DNA of 64,000 bases from Methylocella tundrae (GCF_901905185.1 NZ_CABFMQ020000002.1:84832-148831); one strand, 5' to 3'. Positions 54,814-64,000 are shown, counted from the stretch's first letter. Numbers and translations are program-made. The notes: generated by a model from the letters alone, not told the origin.

Positions 54814-55836
54814 TCAGGCTGCCGCCATTTTGTGGACGATGGTCTTCCGGACCGCGGCGGCGATGGCGTCGGCCGTCGGAATGTAGATATCCTCGAGGGT
54901 CGGCGAGAACGGCACCGGCGAATGCGGCGCGGTTACCATTTGAGGCGCCGACTTCAACGCGCCAAAAGCGTGTTGCGCCACAAAGGCTGAAACGTCACAG
55001 GCGATCGAACAGCGTGGATGGGCTTCATCGACAGCGATGAGACGTCCGGTTTTCTCGACGCTTTCAATAACGGTGTCCCAATCAATCGGCGAGAGCGTGC
55101 GGAGGTCAATGACTTCGACCTCGACGCCCTCCTTGGCAAGCTTCTCGGCCGCGTCCAGCGAGCGATGCACCATCAACCCATATGTGACGATTGTCGCATC
55201 CTTGCCCTCGCGGACGATGGCGGCCTCTCCGAAGGGAATCGTGTAGGATTCAACTGGCACGTCGACTTCGTGCGAGTAGAGATTTTTGTGCTCGCAAAAT
55301 ATGACGGGATCATTGTCCCGGATGGACTGGATGAGCAGCCCCTTAACGTCATAGGCGTTGGACGGGCAGACAACCTTCAAACCCGGGATGTGTGTGACGA
55401 GCGGCGTCAGCATCTGCGAATGCTGAGCAGCGGCGCGATAGCCGGCGCCGATCATGGCGCGGATCACGACCGGAGTCTCGGCCTTGCCGCCGAACATGTA
55501 GCGGAACTTCGCCGCCTGATTGAAGATCTCGTCGAAGCAACAGCCGATAAAGTCGATGAACATGAGCTCGGCGACAGGGCGCATCCCGCACGCCGCGGCG
55601 CCGATAGCCGCGCCGACATAGGCCGATTCCGACAAAGGCGTGTCCATGACGCGCGCGCCATGCTTGGCGTAAAGCCCCTTGGTGACGCCGAGCACGCCGC
55701 CCCAGGCGTCGTCTTCGCCAGGCGCGCCGGCGCCGCCGACGATATCCTCTCCCATCAAAATGACTGTCGGGTCGCGCGTCATTTCAAGGTCGAGCGCCTC
55801 GTTGACGGCCATCTTATAGCTGAGCTTGCGAGCCAT
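54814..55836 (-). CDS. acoB: Acetoin dehydrogenase E1 beta subunit
   Basis: 340 residues. Transketolase-like E1 beta: LMGEDIVGGAGAPGEDDAWG, DTPLSESAYVGAAIGAAACG, AELMFIDFIGCCFDEIFNQA, and the C-terminal LIAVDEAHPRCSIACDVSAF. It pairs with AcoA to form the thiamine-diphosphate enzyme that cleaves acetoin to acetaldehyde and an acetyl unit. It could in principle be a pyruvate dehydrogenase beta subunit, but the acoX and acoC neighbours decide for acetoin. Confidence 0.93.
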   Translation of the reverse strand: MARKLSYKMAVNEALDLEMTRDPTVILMGEDIVGGAGAPGEDDAWGGVLGVTKGLYAKHGARVMDTPLSESAYVGAAIGAAACGMRPVAELMFIDFIGCCFDEIFNQAAKFRYMFGGKAETPVVIRAMIGAGYRAAAQHSQMLTPLVTHIPGLKVVCPSNAYDVKGLLIQSIRDNDPVIFCEHKNLYSHEVDVPVESYTIPFGEAAIVREGKDATIVTYGLMVHRSLDAAEKLAKEGVEVEVIDLRTLSPIDWDTVIESVEKTGRLIAVDEAHPRCSIACDVSAFVAQHAFGALKSAPQMVTAPHSPVPFSPTLEDIYIPTADAIAAAVRKTIVHKMAAA

Positions 55837-55856
55837 GGTCCGTTGTTCCTTTCCTA

Positions 55857-56840
55857 TCAGTACGAGACGTATACGTTGGACATCAGATCCTTCGGCGAGG
55901 GCAGCGGCGCGGCTTTCGCGCTGGCCACCGAATCCTCAATGAGGTCCGCCACCTGCTGATCAATCGCGTCGAGCTCCACATCGCTAATGACGCCTGCCTC
56001 CGTCACCTTGGCGCGGAAGATTTTCAGGCAGTCGCGGTTGGCGCGGTTGTATTCATTCTCTCCCTTGGCCTTGTAGGTTTGCGCGTCGCCTTCGAAATGG
56101 CCGAAGAAACGAATGACCTCACATTCGAGGAGCGCCGGGCCGCCGCCTTCGCGCGCGCGCTTGATGAGCTCGCCGACCACCTCATAAACCGCGAAAAAAT
56201 CCGTTCCGTCGGCGACGACGCCGGGAATGCCGAAGCCCGCGCCGCGATCGACATAGGATTTCACAGCCGTTCCGTAGTCACGCGACGTCGCTTCCGCATA
56301 GCCATTGTTTTCGCAAACGAAGATCACCGGCAGGTTCCAGACGGCCGCAAGGTTCATGCTTTCGAGAACCATGCCCTGGTTCGCAGCCCCGTCGCCGAAG
56401 AAGGAGATCCCGACGCCGCCATCGCCGCGGAACTTCGCCGCCAGCCCGGCGCCGCAGATGAGCGGCGCGCCAGCGCCAAGGATGCCGTTCGCCCCCATCA
56501 TGCCTTTGGACAGATCCGCGATATGCATGGAGCCGCCGCGGCCCTGACACGAGCCCGTCACTTTGCCATAGATTTCAGCCATCATTCCATGAACGTCGAC
56601 GCCCTTGGCGATGCAATGGCCGTGGCCGCGATGGGTCGAGGCGATCCGGTCCCGATCATTGAGATGCATCATGATGCCGGTCGCGACCGCTTCCTCGCCA
56701 GCATAAAGATGAACGAAGCCGGGTATGTCGCCTTTCGCGAAATCAATGTGCAGCCGCTCCTCGAACTCGCGGATAGTCTTCATCATGCGGTAGGCTTCGA
56801 GAAGCCCGGCCTTGTCGATTGGAAGGGGATTGTCGCTCAT
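55857..56840 (-). CDS. acoA: Acetoin dehydrogenase E1 alpha subunit
   Basis: 327 residues from ATG 56840, preferred over the ATG at 56861 because GGAG lies seven bases upstream. Thiamine-diphosphate-binding motif GISFFGDGAANQG to CENNGYAEAT (the GDG-N30-NN type), plus FVHLYAGEEAVATGIMMHL and HRGHGHCIAKGVDVHGMMAE. The upstream ATG would overlap the acoX stop (ATGA). It forms the E1 heterotetramer with AcoB. Confidence 0.93.
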   Translation of the reverse strand: MSDNPLPIDKAGLLEAYRMMKTIREFEERLHIDFAKGDIPGFVHLYAGEEAVATGIMMHLNDRDRIASTHRGHGHCIAKGVDVHGMMAEIYGKVTGSCQGRGGSMHIADLSKGMMGANGILGAGAPLICGAGLAAKFRGDGGVGISFFGDGAANQGMVLESMNLAAVWNLPVIFVCENNGYAEATSRDYGTAVKSYVDRGAGFGIPGVVADGTDFFAVYEVVGELIKRAREGGGPALLECEVIRFFGHFEGDAQTYKAKGENEYNRANRDCLKIFRAKVTEAGVISDVELDAIDQQVADLIEDSVASAKAAPLPSPKDLMSNVYVSY

Positions 56841-56857
56841 TTCTTTCTCCGTGATCT

Positions 56858-57940
56858 TCATTGCGCCGCGAACGCCGCCGAAAGCAGAGGTCCGCCAACT
56901 GCGTCCTCGTTCATGATTTCTTCGCGCAGCAGGCCATGCGTTGCGGCGGCGCGCATGCAGGCCGCAACATCGACGCTGCGGAAGGCGCCGTCACGCAGCG
57001 TGATCGAGACCTTTTCCTTGCGCGAAAAGGTAATCTCCCGCTCACCGTCAAACGCGAGCGAACCTGCCTCCAAGCGTGGAACGATCGCCTCACCCGGCGC
57101 GATCCTGCGCCAGTCTGCGAGCCGGATCGGCGCGATCAGTCCAGGCGCGATCGGGGCGCGCAGGATTGCGCGCGGACGCGCGCCCGCGCCCTCTTTGGCG
57201 AACATCACCTGCAGACCGAAAGGCTCCTGCCGGGAGACTGGCTCAAGAAGGCCGGCGATGGCGGACATTCCTATGAGCGTCGGATCGGCGAAAGTGACGT
57301 ATAATTCGCGGAACGTTTCCGTGCGCCACAGCGCCTTCGCGCCGACGTGGCGGTCGCTGACGAGCGCAATATCGACCAGGGCGATATGCGTTGTCCCGCC
57401 AATAGCCGCGTCCAGGCGCTTGTTGGCGCGGAATGCGAGATCAGCGGGAACCCGGCCGGTCACGGCGACGCCAACGGCAAGCCCGACGACTGTGTGCTCA
57501 CTCTGTTCGGCGAAAGCGTTGTTGGTTCCTGTTGAGATCGCGGCGATGGGCGTCGAGCCGCACGCGGACACAACGGCGCGATGCGTGCCGTCGCCGCCAA
57601 GAGCGATGATCGCGCCAACGCCGCCGGCGCGCATCAAGGTCGCCGCCGCGCGCGTGTCCTCGACGGTTCCCCATAGCGGCATGTCGAGAGGCGTGACGTC
57701 GGGGTAGCGCTGAAGCCCCTGATTGCGTGCGCGGGACAATCCGCGCAGCACATGCTGCAGCAGTCCGGAGCGATCCGGCATCATCACGGCTTGGGTCACG
57801 CCGCAGGCAAAGAGTCCGGCAAGCACCCGCAGCACAGCGTTGGCGCGGTCGGCAATTTGCACGCTCGATGCGTCTGCAATCACTCGACGAACGTCTCGCG
57901 CCGAAAAAGGATTCGCGATTATACCGACGGTCAGCGTCAA
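56858..57940 (-). CDS. acoX: Acetoin catabolism protein AcoX (NAD-kinase-like)
   Basis: 360 residues if translation starts at TTG 57940, which has GGGAG seven bases upstream and puts VGIIANPFSARDVRR near the N-terminus as in the family. ATG 58003 would add 21 residues but has no ribosome binding site. AcoX belongs to the ATP-NAD-kinase superfamily; GGDGTHRAVVSACG and STGTNNAFAEQ are the conserved nucleotide-binding blocks. Its exact role in acetoin use is not settled. First gene of the acoXABC operon. Confidence 0.85.
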   Translation of the reverse strand: MTLTVGIIANPFSARDVRRVIADASSVQIADRANAVLRVLAGLFACGVTQAVMMPDRSGLLQHVLRGLSRARNQGLQRYPDVTPLDMPLWGTVEDTRAAATLMRAGGVGAIIALGGDGTHRAVVSACGSTPIAAISTGTNNAFAEQSEHTVVGLAVGVAVTGRVPADLAFRANKRLDAAIGGTTHIALVDIALVSDRHVGAKALWRTETFRELYVTFADPTLIGMSAIAGLLEPVSRQEPFGLQVMFAKEGAGARPRAILRAPIAPGLIAPIRLADWRRIAPGEAIVPRLEAGSLAFDGEREITFSRKEKVSITLRDGAFRSVDVAACMRAAATHGLLREEIMNEDAVGGPLLSAAFAAQ

Positions 57941-58109
57941 CTCATTCTCCCGGCGACCCGCTCTTTTTTCTTCGCGGCGGATCGAGAAGGAGACAGCAAG
58001 CATGGCGCCAGCGTCGCGGCGGCAAGCAATATGTATTTAAATCAATTGGTTATGATTTTCATCGCGTCGCGGGTGAGGCGCCTCTCCCGCCTCGCCTGAG
58101 GCGATCGGC

Positions 58110-58125
58110 TGCAACAGGTGTGGCG
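58110..58125 (-). promoter_or_regulatory. Possible sigma-54 promoter of acoXABC
   Basis: On the minus strand CGCCAC-ACCTG-TTGCA resembles the -24/-12 consensus (TGGCAC-N5-TTGCA): the -12 part is exact, the -24 part matches four of six bases and lacks the second G of the GG pair. About 170 bases upstream of the TTG start of acoX. The neighbouring AcoR is a sigma-54 activator, which is why the site was looked for. Confidence 0.25.
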
Positions 58126-58169
58126 GCGAATCTGGCGCGCCAACTGAAGCTATCATCAGTGCTGGAGAG

Positions 58170-60119
58170 TCAGGGATCGCGCTTTTGCGGCGGCACGAGC
58201 CCGAAGCGCCGCATGCGGCGATGCACCGTCGACCGATCGACGCCAAGCACGCGGGCAACGGCCGAGACGTTCCAATGATGCTCGCGCAGCGCTTCTCGCA
58301 GACCCTTCAGCGTCTCGGGACCGATGTCGCTCTCGGCGGCGCCGGCGTCCGCGCGCCGTGGGGCGCCCTGGGCTCGCAAAATGATATCTGGCAGGTCTTC
58401 GACGTCGATCACATGCTCTGAGCAAACGGCGCTGGCGTAATCGAGGCAATTGACCAGTTCGCGGACGTTGCCTGGCCATGAATGGGCGCAAAGAGCGGCG
58501 AGAGCCGCTTCGGTCAAGCGATAGACCGCGCCATCCTCCTTCGCCCTGCGCGCCAGAAGACGGCCGATCAACCATCTTACGTCGGCGCGCTGCCGTAGCG
58601 GGGGAAGCGTGAGCACCGCGCCATTGAGACGGAAGTAGAGATCTTCGCGGAAGCTTTTCGCCTTGACGAGTTCGACGAGGTCCCGGTGCGTCGCCGCGAC
58701 GACGCGCACGTTGACGGGCAAAGGCTTGACTTTGCCGATCGGCGTCACCTCCCGCTCCGCCAGCACGCGCAGGAGGCGGGTTTGGGAGGCGAGCGGCATA
58801 TCGCCAATCTCATCCAGGAAAAGCGTGCCGCCGTCGGCCTCCAGCACGAGCCCCTTCTTGCCTTTGGAGGCCGCTCCGGTGAACGAACCGGCCTCATAGC
58901 CAAAAAGTTCGCTTTCGATCAGACTTTCAGGCAGGGCCGCGCAGTTGACGGCGACGAAGGGCTTGCCGGCGCGGGGCGAAGCCGCGTGCAGCGCCTTTGC
59001 AAGATGTTCCTTGCCGGTTCCGGTCTCCCCCTGGATCAGAATGCTCATCTGCGTGCCGACAAGCTTCGCGGCCCGTTTCATCGCGCCCGACATGATCGGA
59101 TCGTCGCAGAACATCTCCCGCAGCGGCGGCGGCAGATTGACCTCGGCCGCGGGCGACGGGCGCGCTGGCGTCGCGGCCGGGGGAGGCATCGCCTGCGCAA
59201 AGAGCGCGGTGCCGCTCGCCAGAAGCCGCATCATGCGCTGATCGGTCGGCCGGAAGCGGGCGAACTGGGGAAGCGATGTGACGTCGCAATCGAAAAAAGT
59301 GGACAGGGGCTCGCCGATAACCCTCGTGCTCGCCCGTCCGACGAGCGTCGCCTCGCGGGCCAGAAGCTGCCGCGTGCGGTTGTTGAGGCCGATAATGCAG
59401 CCGTTGTTATCGACCGCGAGAATGAAATCCGGGTCGATATCGGCAAACTCCTGGGCGTTCGATAGCTTGAGGATCCAGTCGCTCCGGAAGCGATTGAGAA
59501 GGTTGGCGTTTTCGATCTTATGGGCAAAGCTCTGGACGAGTTGCAGGGCAAGGTGCTGGCTGACTTTCGGCTCCGGGGAGTGTAGCGCGGAAATGTCGAG
59601 CACAGCCGCCAGATCGCCATAGGAATCGAAAATCGGCGCGCTGGTGCAGGTCAAGGATATATGGGATGCGTCGAAGTGGTCGCTCTGATGCACGACGAGC
59701 GGCTCGCCCGTGGCGATGCACGTGCCGACAGCGCATGTTCCAGCGAGCGGCTCATGCCAATCAGCGCCGAGGTAAAGACCCGCCCCGCGCAGATTGTCGC
59801 TGAACGTCGGATCGCCCATGAAATCCACGGTGACGCCCTTGGCGTCCGTCAGCAGCATCACATAGTCGAGGCATGAGACTTGCCGATACAGGGTTTCGAG
59901 GCCGAATCGCGCCGTTCGCAGGAACTCTTCCATCGCCTCCCGGTGTTCGGTCAGCCGCTCCTGCGGCAGGATATAGGCGACGCGCGAGGCTATCGGGTCG
60001 AGCCCGTGCTGGTTTATGCAGCGCCGCCATGAATCATGGATAACTTTGTCCCGGTCAGAGACCTTTCCCGTCATGAGGCCGACGACCTCATCAATATGGG
60101 CAACCTGATTCCGCTTCAC
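58170..60119 (-). CDS. acoR: Sigma-54-dependent activator of acetoin catabolism
   Basis: 649 residues from GTG 60119 (GGGGAG upstream); a TTG at 60137 is the other choice. Residues about 80-190 form a GAF-like ligand domain (LDYVMLLTDAKGVTVDF, GTCAVGTCIATGEPL) followed by a PAS-like part. The AAA+ domain has Walker A GETGTGKEHLAKA (about 365), a sigma-54 contact loop GSFTGA (GAFTGA variant, about 412) and Walker B GGTLFLDEIGDM. The C-terminal Fis-type helix-turn-helix is HHWNVSAVARVLGVDRSTVH. It matches AcoR in layout and gene position, upstream of acoX on the same strand. Confidence 0.92.
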   Translation of the reverse strand: MKRNQVAHIDEVVGLMTGKVSDRDKVIHDSWRRCINQHGLDPIASRVAYILPQERLTEHREAMEEFLRTARFGLETLYRQVSCLDYVMLLTDAKGVTVDFMGDPTFSDNLRGAGLYLGADWHEPLAGTCAVGTCIATGEPLVVHQSDHFDASHISLTCTSAPIFDSYGDLAAVLDISALHSPEPKVSQHLALQLVQSFAHKIENANLLNRFRSDWILKLSNAQEFADIDPDFILAVDNNGCIIGLNNRTRQLLAREATLVGRASTRVIGEPLSTFFDCDVTSLPQFARFRPTDQRMMRLLASGTALFAQAMPPPAATPARPSPAAEVNLPPPLREMFCDDPIMSGAMKRAAKLVGTQMSILIQGETGTGKEHLAKALHAASPRAGKPFVAVNCAALPESLIESELFGYEAGSFTGAASKGKKGLVLEADGGTLFLDEIGDMPLASQTRLLRVLAEREVTPIGKVKPLPVNVRVVAATHRDLVELVKAKSFREDLYFRLNGAVLTLPPLRQRADVRWLIGRLLARRAKEDGAVYRLTEAALAALCAHSWPGNVRELVNCLDYASAVCSEHVIDVEDLPDIILRAQGAPRRADAGAAESDIGPETLKGLREALREHHWNVSAVARVLGVDRSTVHRRMRRFGLVPPQKRDP

Positions 60120-60725
60120 CCAAGTCTCACTCCCCAAATCTTTTTGGCGCGATCATCAGGGAAATTAAAGCAATATTCAAGCAAATCCGGCTCCCCACGA
60201 TTTCAACGTCGAACATCTATCCTCGAATGGAGGACAAATAATAGACGAAATATTTCGCCGCCCGCAGTGGCGTCCGGCAAGTCACGCGTTATTCTAATCC
60301 CGTTCCATGAGCGTTTTAACCCGCTCGAACCAACATTGCGGCTACCTTGGCGGTTGATGGAATCATGAGCCAGAAGGACCGCCCCCGCCGCTTTTCGTGC
60401 GGTCGCAATCCGCCCGCCTGCATCAGCGAGAACCTGCCTAAAGTCTGCGAGGCCAAACCTAGCTTTGTCGCATCGGCGCGAAAGCACAACGCCCGCCGTT
60501 TGACGCGCCGGCGCCGAGAAACACGATTTAATCACGTATTTTCTGACGTGCTTCTCACCTTTTCTTGCGATGATCGTTCACACATGATGCTTGTCCCGAG
60601 AACGCCTTGCCTCTTCTATTCACCAGCTGGCCCATTATTTGTGCGCCGCATGATTGATACCGGCGTAGCGCTTGTTTAGTTTCCATTAAGCACTAAGAAA
60701 AAAACTCAAATTCGGGGAACGATCC
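60120..60725. other. Divergent intergenic region upstream of acoR and the AraC gene
   Basis: About 600 bases without a gene. It contains the 12-base perfect palindrome CGAAATATTTCG at 60246-60257, about 127 bases upstream of the acoR start, and a GAGCG/CGCTC hairpin near 60307-60324. Promoters for both genes are expected here but no clear consensus is seen. Confidence 0.5.
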
Positions 60726-61652
60726 ATGAACCATTCTCAAGCGCCAGCGGGAAATGGCGGCCCGGCGAATGTTGTCGATGTGGAGGAACAGCTTTCTTGG
60801 ACGAGCGGATCCGTGCTGATGAAGACGCAGTGCGCTGATAGCAGCTGTCAACGCCATTTTCTTCGCAAGGACCTGGCCATAGGCATCCTCTTTCAGAACC
60901 CCGGCAGTGAGGTGAATTGGCGGCTCGATAGCAAGCCGGCGTTGGCTAAGGCGTGGACGTCAACGATGGGATCCCACGACCTTGTCGTTCTTCCGCCCGG
61001 CTGCGAGTTTCGCGCCAACTGCCGAGGGAGCGGACAGGGATTGTGGTTATTCATCGACCCACAATCGGTCCTTGACGATCATCGGGTTAAATCTTTCGCT
61101 GAAAGAGCGACGGTGGATTGTTCATGGACGAAAGACCGTTTGGCATGGACGGTCGTGTCAGAAATCAGGAAAGAATGCGCGAACGGTTTCCCGCGCGGGC
61201 CGATGTTCCTCGAAAACACAGCAACGATGTTCCTCACGGAATTGGCGTATTTCCTCGAGGATGGCGGATCACGCTTCGAGCCAATACGCGCACTTGACGA
61301 TACAAAACTGCGAATGGTCGTCGAGTATATCGAAACCAATCTCCATCGTAACATTACGCTGACAGAACTATCAGGTCTTGTCGAACTCACCCCGAGATAT
61401 TTCTGTGGGGCGTTCAAACAGGCGATGGGGAGGCCTCCCCATCAATTTCAGATCGAACAGCGGATAGAGCGGGCGAAGACGCTGTTGCATGAGCCCAGGT
61501 TGTCCCTGATCGATATTGCGCTGACGGTAGGATTCAACAGCCAAAGCCACCTCAATGATTATTTTCGTCGCGTCGTAGGTGTAACGCCCGCCCGCTATCG
61601 AGCTGAAATGCGACCAGGCAAAACAACGCCGCCGAATAAACCAAGCTCCTGA
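60726..61652 (+). CDS. AraC-family transcriptional regulator
   Basis: 308 residues with GGGGAA before the ATG. The N-terminal sensor part (1-190) has no recognised ligand pocket. The C-terminal AraC DNA-binding domain (about 200-295) has both helix-turn-helix units: NITLTELSGLVELTPRYFCG and LIDIALTVGFNSQSHLNDYF, followed by RRVVGVTPARYR. The downstream neighbour is a secreted esterase 500 bases away, so a regulatory link is not assured. Confidence 0.88.
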   Translation: MNHSQAPAGNGGPANVVDVEEQLSWTSGSVLMKTQCADSSCQRHFLRKDLAIGILFQNPGSEVNWRLDSKPALAKAWTSTMGSHDLVVLPPGCEFRANCRGSGQGLWLFIDPQSVLDDHRVKSFAERATVDCSWTKDRLAWTVVSEIRKECANGFPRGPMFLENTATMFLTELAYFLEDGGSRFEPIRALDDTKLRMVVEYIETNLHRNITLTELSGLVELTPRYFCGAFKQAMGRPPHQFQIEQRIERAKTLLHEPRLSLIDIALTVGFNSQSHLNDYFRRVVGVTPARYRAEMRPGKTTPPNKPSS

Positions 61653-62155
61653 AGACGCCTTGGACGGGCTCACCCAACACGATTGACCATGAGTTCAAGC
61701 TGATTGCCTCGCGCTTCAGCGATCAGGCCCGTATCCTTGCCAAACGCTCTCGTTATGGCGAGGCAATCGCCAAATGTCTGCGGAGTCCGACAGCTCAGCA
61801 AATTTTTAATCCGTCGGGAACGGCCGGCGCCGCGGCTTAGCGCCTCCCGCATGCCGCACGCCACTTGGCCCGATCGCGCATGGAAGATCGGACCAGAGAG
61901 CCGGCTCGATTGCTATAATGATGTCCGCTGCTGGCGAAAGGCGAGCGCTTGATCCCTGACGCAAAGACGATCGGGACGCGCTTGAGCGCTGGACGTCCGA
62001 GGCGAAGCTGAGCCGAAGCATATTGTGAAGGAAAATAGCCAGATCCTGATATGGATCGGAACTTCATGGAAGATTGAGCGCTGCCCGGGCGCTATGCGTT
62101 TTCAGATGTCGTCACATGAGTAGGCGGCAGTAAAGCAAAATCATCGGGGGAAGCA
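61653..62155. other. Intergenic region, nothing recognised
   Basis: About 500 bases between the AraC gene and the esterase gene. Short open frames on both strands have no ribosome binding sites or recognisable products. It should hold the esterase promoter. Confidence 0.5.
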
Positions 62156-63877
62156 ATGTTGAAACGATCAGAACTGCGCTGTGCGCGCTCGCCCGCGCAA
62201 ACAGTAAAGCGGCGCGTCAGGGAAAGCGTCGGCATGGCGCTCGGCGTGTGCGCCTTTGCAGGAGTGCTGACGGCGCCGATGCAGGCCCGTGCGGCGAACC
62301 CGCTGCGCGTCGAGACCAAGGAAGGCCCGGTCCGGGGATTCCTGAAAAACGGCGTCGCGGAATTCCTCGGCGTTCCCTACGCCGAACCGCCGCTTGGCAA
62401 TTTGCGCTGGAAGCCGCCGCATAAACATGCGCCCTGGACCAATGTTCTACAGGCGACAGCCTATGGGCCGACCTGCGCCCAGATTACGACTCTCGGCGTG
62501 TTCGCTGGCCCCGCCAACAACAACGAGGACTGTCTTTATCTCAACGTCTTCACGCCGAACGTCGATCCCGTGGCAAGAGAAAAGCTTCCAGTCATCTTCT
62601 GGATCCACGGCGGCGGCAACGTCGATGGCGAGAGTAATGATTACGACGGAGCCAAGCTGGCGGCGCAAGGCCACGCGGTCGTCGTCACCATCAATTATCG
62701 CTTAAATCTGATGGGTTTTTTGGCGAATCCCGCATTGGACGCGGAAGGCCACAATTTCGGCAACTACGGAACGCTGGATCAACTGCTTGCGCTCAAATGG
62801 GTGAGGCATAACATCGGACAATTCGGCGGCGACAAGAACAACATCACGGTCGGCGGCCAGTCCGCGGGCGCCCAGGACACCGGCGTAGCCGTGATATCGC
62901 CTCTGTTCTCCGGCCTGTTTCACCGCGCGATCTACGAAAGCAGCGTCCCGAGCGCAGTACCGACGCTGGCGATTGCTGAAGCAAGAGGCACGGCCTTCTC
63001 GGTCGCAGCAGGCTGCGGCGCCGGCTCGGACGCGGCTACCGCCAAATGCCTGCGCAGCTTGACGGCTCAGCAAATTGAGACGCTTGCGGGAACCGCGAGC
63101 ACTCAAAGCGCTTACATAACAGGCCCGCTGCAGGACGGCACAATTATTCCAATACAGCCTAGCGCGGCCTGGAAGAGCGGCCAGTTCAGCCATATGCCGA
63201 TGATGAATGGGCGCGTGCAGGATGAGGCCAACTTTGGCCTTGGCATTACGGAATATTTTTCCGGTCCTCCCCGCGTGCCGCCGACTGCGGCGCAATATAC
63301 GGCTTTTGTCACCACTACCTACAGCGGCAACGCCGGACCGATCAACACGCCGCCAGCCTATCCGCCGGGGACTGTTCAGGCGGTTCTGGCTCACTACCCT
63401 GTCGATGCCTATGCCTCGCCGCAATTGGCCTGGGACGCGGTCGCGACAGACCCCGGCGCATGCATCACCAGACACTACAGTCAGATCATAGCTCCTCAAG
63501 TGCCGTATTACGCTTACGAATTCGACGAGCGCACGGCGCCTTATTATTTCCCGAAGATGCCCGGCTTCCAGGCCCTAGCCTATCATACCAGTGATATTCA
63601 GTACCTGTTCCCCCTCTATCACGGCGGGCCGGAGGGAATCCCTCACCAGCTGAACAAGAAGCAGGAAGATCTCTCCGATCAGCTCGTTGCCGCCTGGACG
63701 AACTTCGCCTGGACAGGCAATCCGAACGGATTGGGGAATGCCCCTTGGCCGGCCTACACGGCGAAAACGCCTTTCTGGTTATCGGAGGACATTCCGTTCC
63801 TATCAACCTTGACGGACGCCCAATTCTCGGCAAATCACAAATGCGGCTTCTGGGATAAGGTCCTGATCTATCCTTAG
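62156..63877 (+). CDS. Secreted type-B carboxylesterase
   Basis: 573 residues with GGGGGAAG before the ATG. A long signal sequence ends near MQARAAN. Carboxylesterase type-B (alpha/beta hydrolase) blocks: GVPYAEPPLGNLRWKPP, EDCLYLNVFTP, oxyanion loop WIHGGGNVDGES, nucleophile elbow GGQSAGAQ (family usually GESAG, so Glu to Gln beside the Ser), and a probable catalytic His in YHTSDIQYLFP. Three cysteine pairs are plausible for disulfides in the periplasm. The C-terminus (CGFWDKVLIYP) is at the normal family end, and its stop overlaps the stop of the convergent transposase. Confidence 0.88.
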   Translation: MLKRSELRCARSPAQTVKRRVRESVGMALGVCAFAGVLTAPMQARAANPLRVETKEGPVRGFLKNGVAEFLGVPYAEPPLGNLRWKPPHKHAPWTNVLQATAYGPTCAQITTLGVFAGPANNNEDCLYLNVFTPNVDPVAREKLPVIFWIHGGGNVDGESNDYDGAKLAAQGHAVVVTINYRLNLMGFLANPALDAEGHNFGNYGTLDQLLALKWVRHNIGQFGGDKNNITVGGQSAGAQDTGVAVISPLFSGLFHRAIYESSVPSAVPTLAIAEARGTAFSVAAGCGAGSDAATAKCLRSLTAQQIETLAGTASTQSAYITGPLQDGTIIPIQPSAAWKSGQFSHMPMMNGRVQDEANFGLGITEYFSGPPRVPPTAAQYTAFVTTTYSGNAGPINTPPAYPPGTVQAVLAHYPVDAYASPQLAWDAVATDPGACITRHYSQIIAPQVPYYAYEFDERTAPYYFPKMPGFQALAYHTSDIQYLFPLYHGGPEGIPHQLNKKQEDLSDQLVAAWTNFAWTGNPNGLGNAPWPAYTAKTPFWLSEDIPFLSTLTDAQFSANHKCGFWDKVLIYP

Positions 63878-64000
63878 GTCATCGACTCATTATGGCGCAA
63901 CCAGATGCGTATTGAGGCGAGCTTGACTCCGGCGAGGAAATTGTCGGCTCGTTTGTCGTAGCGCGTGGCGACGCCGCGGTAGTGCTTGATCTTGTTGAAG
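63874..64000 (-). mobile_element. IS5-family transposase, C-terminal fragment (continues past the window)
   Basis: The minus strand encodes FNKIKHYRGVATRYDK, then RADNFLAGVKLASIRIWLRH, and ends NESMT-stop. This is the typical C-terminal end of IS5-family (IS427/IS1031-like) DDE transposases. The TAA stop (63874-63876) overlaps the esterase TAG stop (63875-63877). The rest of the element and its left end are outside the window, and the terminal inverted repeat cannot be defined from this end alone. Confidence 0.85.

Noticed and set aside
1..64000. CRISPR arrays, rRNA operons, prophage or integron structures
   Set aside because: No regularly spaced direct repeats, no rRNA sequence, no integrase or phage structural genes were seen; the only mobile DNA is the IS5-family fragment at the right edge.

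Overview
The window looks like the chromosome of a GC-rich alphaproteobacterium of the Hyphomicrobiales, probably near Beijerinckiaceae or other methylotroph-like soil bacteria (inference from gene content and an alphaproteobacterial-type tRNA-His, not a confirmed taxon). Almost everything is tightly packed coding DNA. Mobile DNA is seen only at the right edge, as an IS5-family transposase fragment.

Left part (1-7 kb): the N-terminal part of a PAS sensor kinase running off the edge, tRNA-His, a small membrane protein, a decayed MFS (Fsr-like) pseudogene, a coiled-coil membrane protein, mtnA, and two tandem paralogous membrane proteins. From 7.7 to 17.1 kb there is one plus-strand operon: a peptide-type ABC importer (binding protein, two permeases, fused double ATPase), a DeoR regulator, an M20 amidohydrolase fused to an aminoglycoside/choline-kinase-like domain, and a second kinase of that type. 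It looks like an uptake and catabolism operon for an unidentified amide- or carbamoyl-containing compound.

Centre (17-48 kb): a large amide/urea superlocus. On the minus strand, read right to left, come an OprB-type porin, a five-gene urea/short-chain-amide ABC importer (urtABCDE type), both subunits of N,N-dimethylformamidase (DMFase), a degenerate Rieske-oxygenase-like protein, a Sel1-repeat protein, a 95-residue orphan, aliphatic amidase AmiE, and urease ureEF(AB)CGD. Next comes a minus-strand regulatory set: a NarL-type response regulator, a soluble hybrid histidine kinase and an AmiC-like binding protein without a signal peptide. Divergent from it, on the plus strand, is a second amide importer. 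Its last permease carries a C-terminal domain homologous to the DMFase small subunit, and the next gene is a second DMFase-like large subunit that keeps the predicted 2-Tyr/1-Glu iron site. The permease-enzyme-subunit fusion is the most unusual thing in the window. It suggests a membrane-tethered amidohydrolase that takes substrate from its own transporter (inference).

Right part (48-64 kb): a quinoprotein alcohol dehydrogenase with an Asp-Tyr-Asp (lanthanide-type) motif, an outer-membrane protein, a cytochrome c and an XoxJ-like binding protein; the acetoin operon acoXABC with its sigma-54 activator AcoR; an AraC regulator; a secreted carboxylesterase; and the IS5-family transposase end.

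Taken together the centre could take a cell from extracellular formamides and amides (porin, two importers) through DMFase and AmiE to formate, amines and ammonia, with urease covering urea. The genes for dimethylamine and formate oxidation are not in the window.
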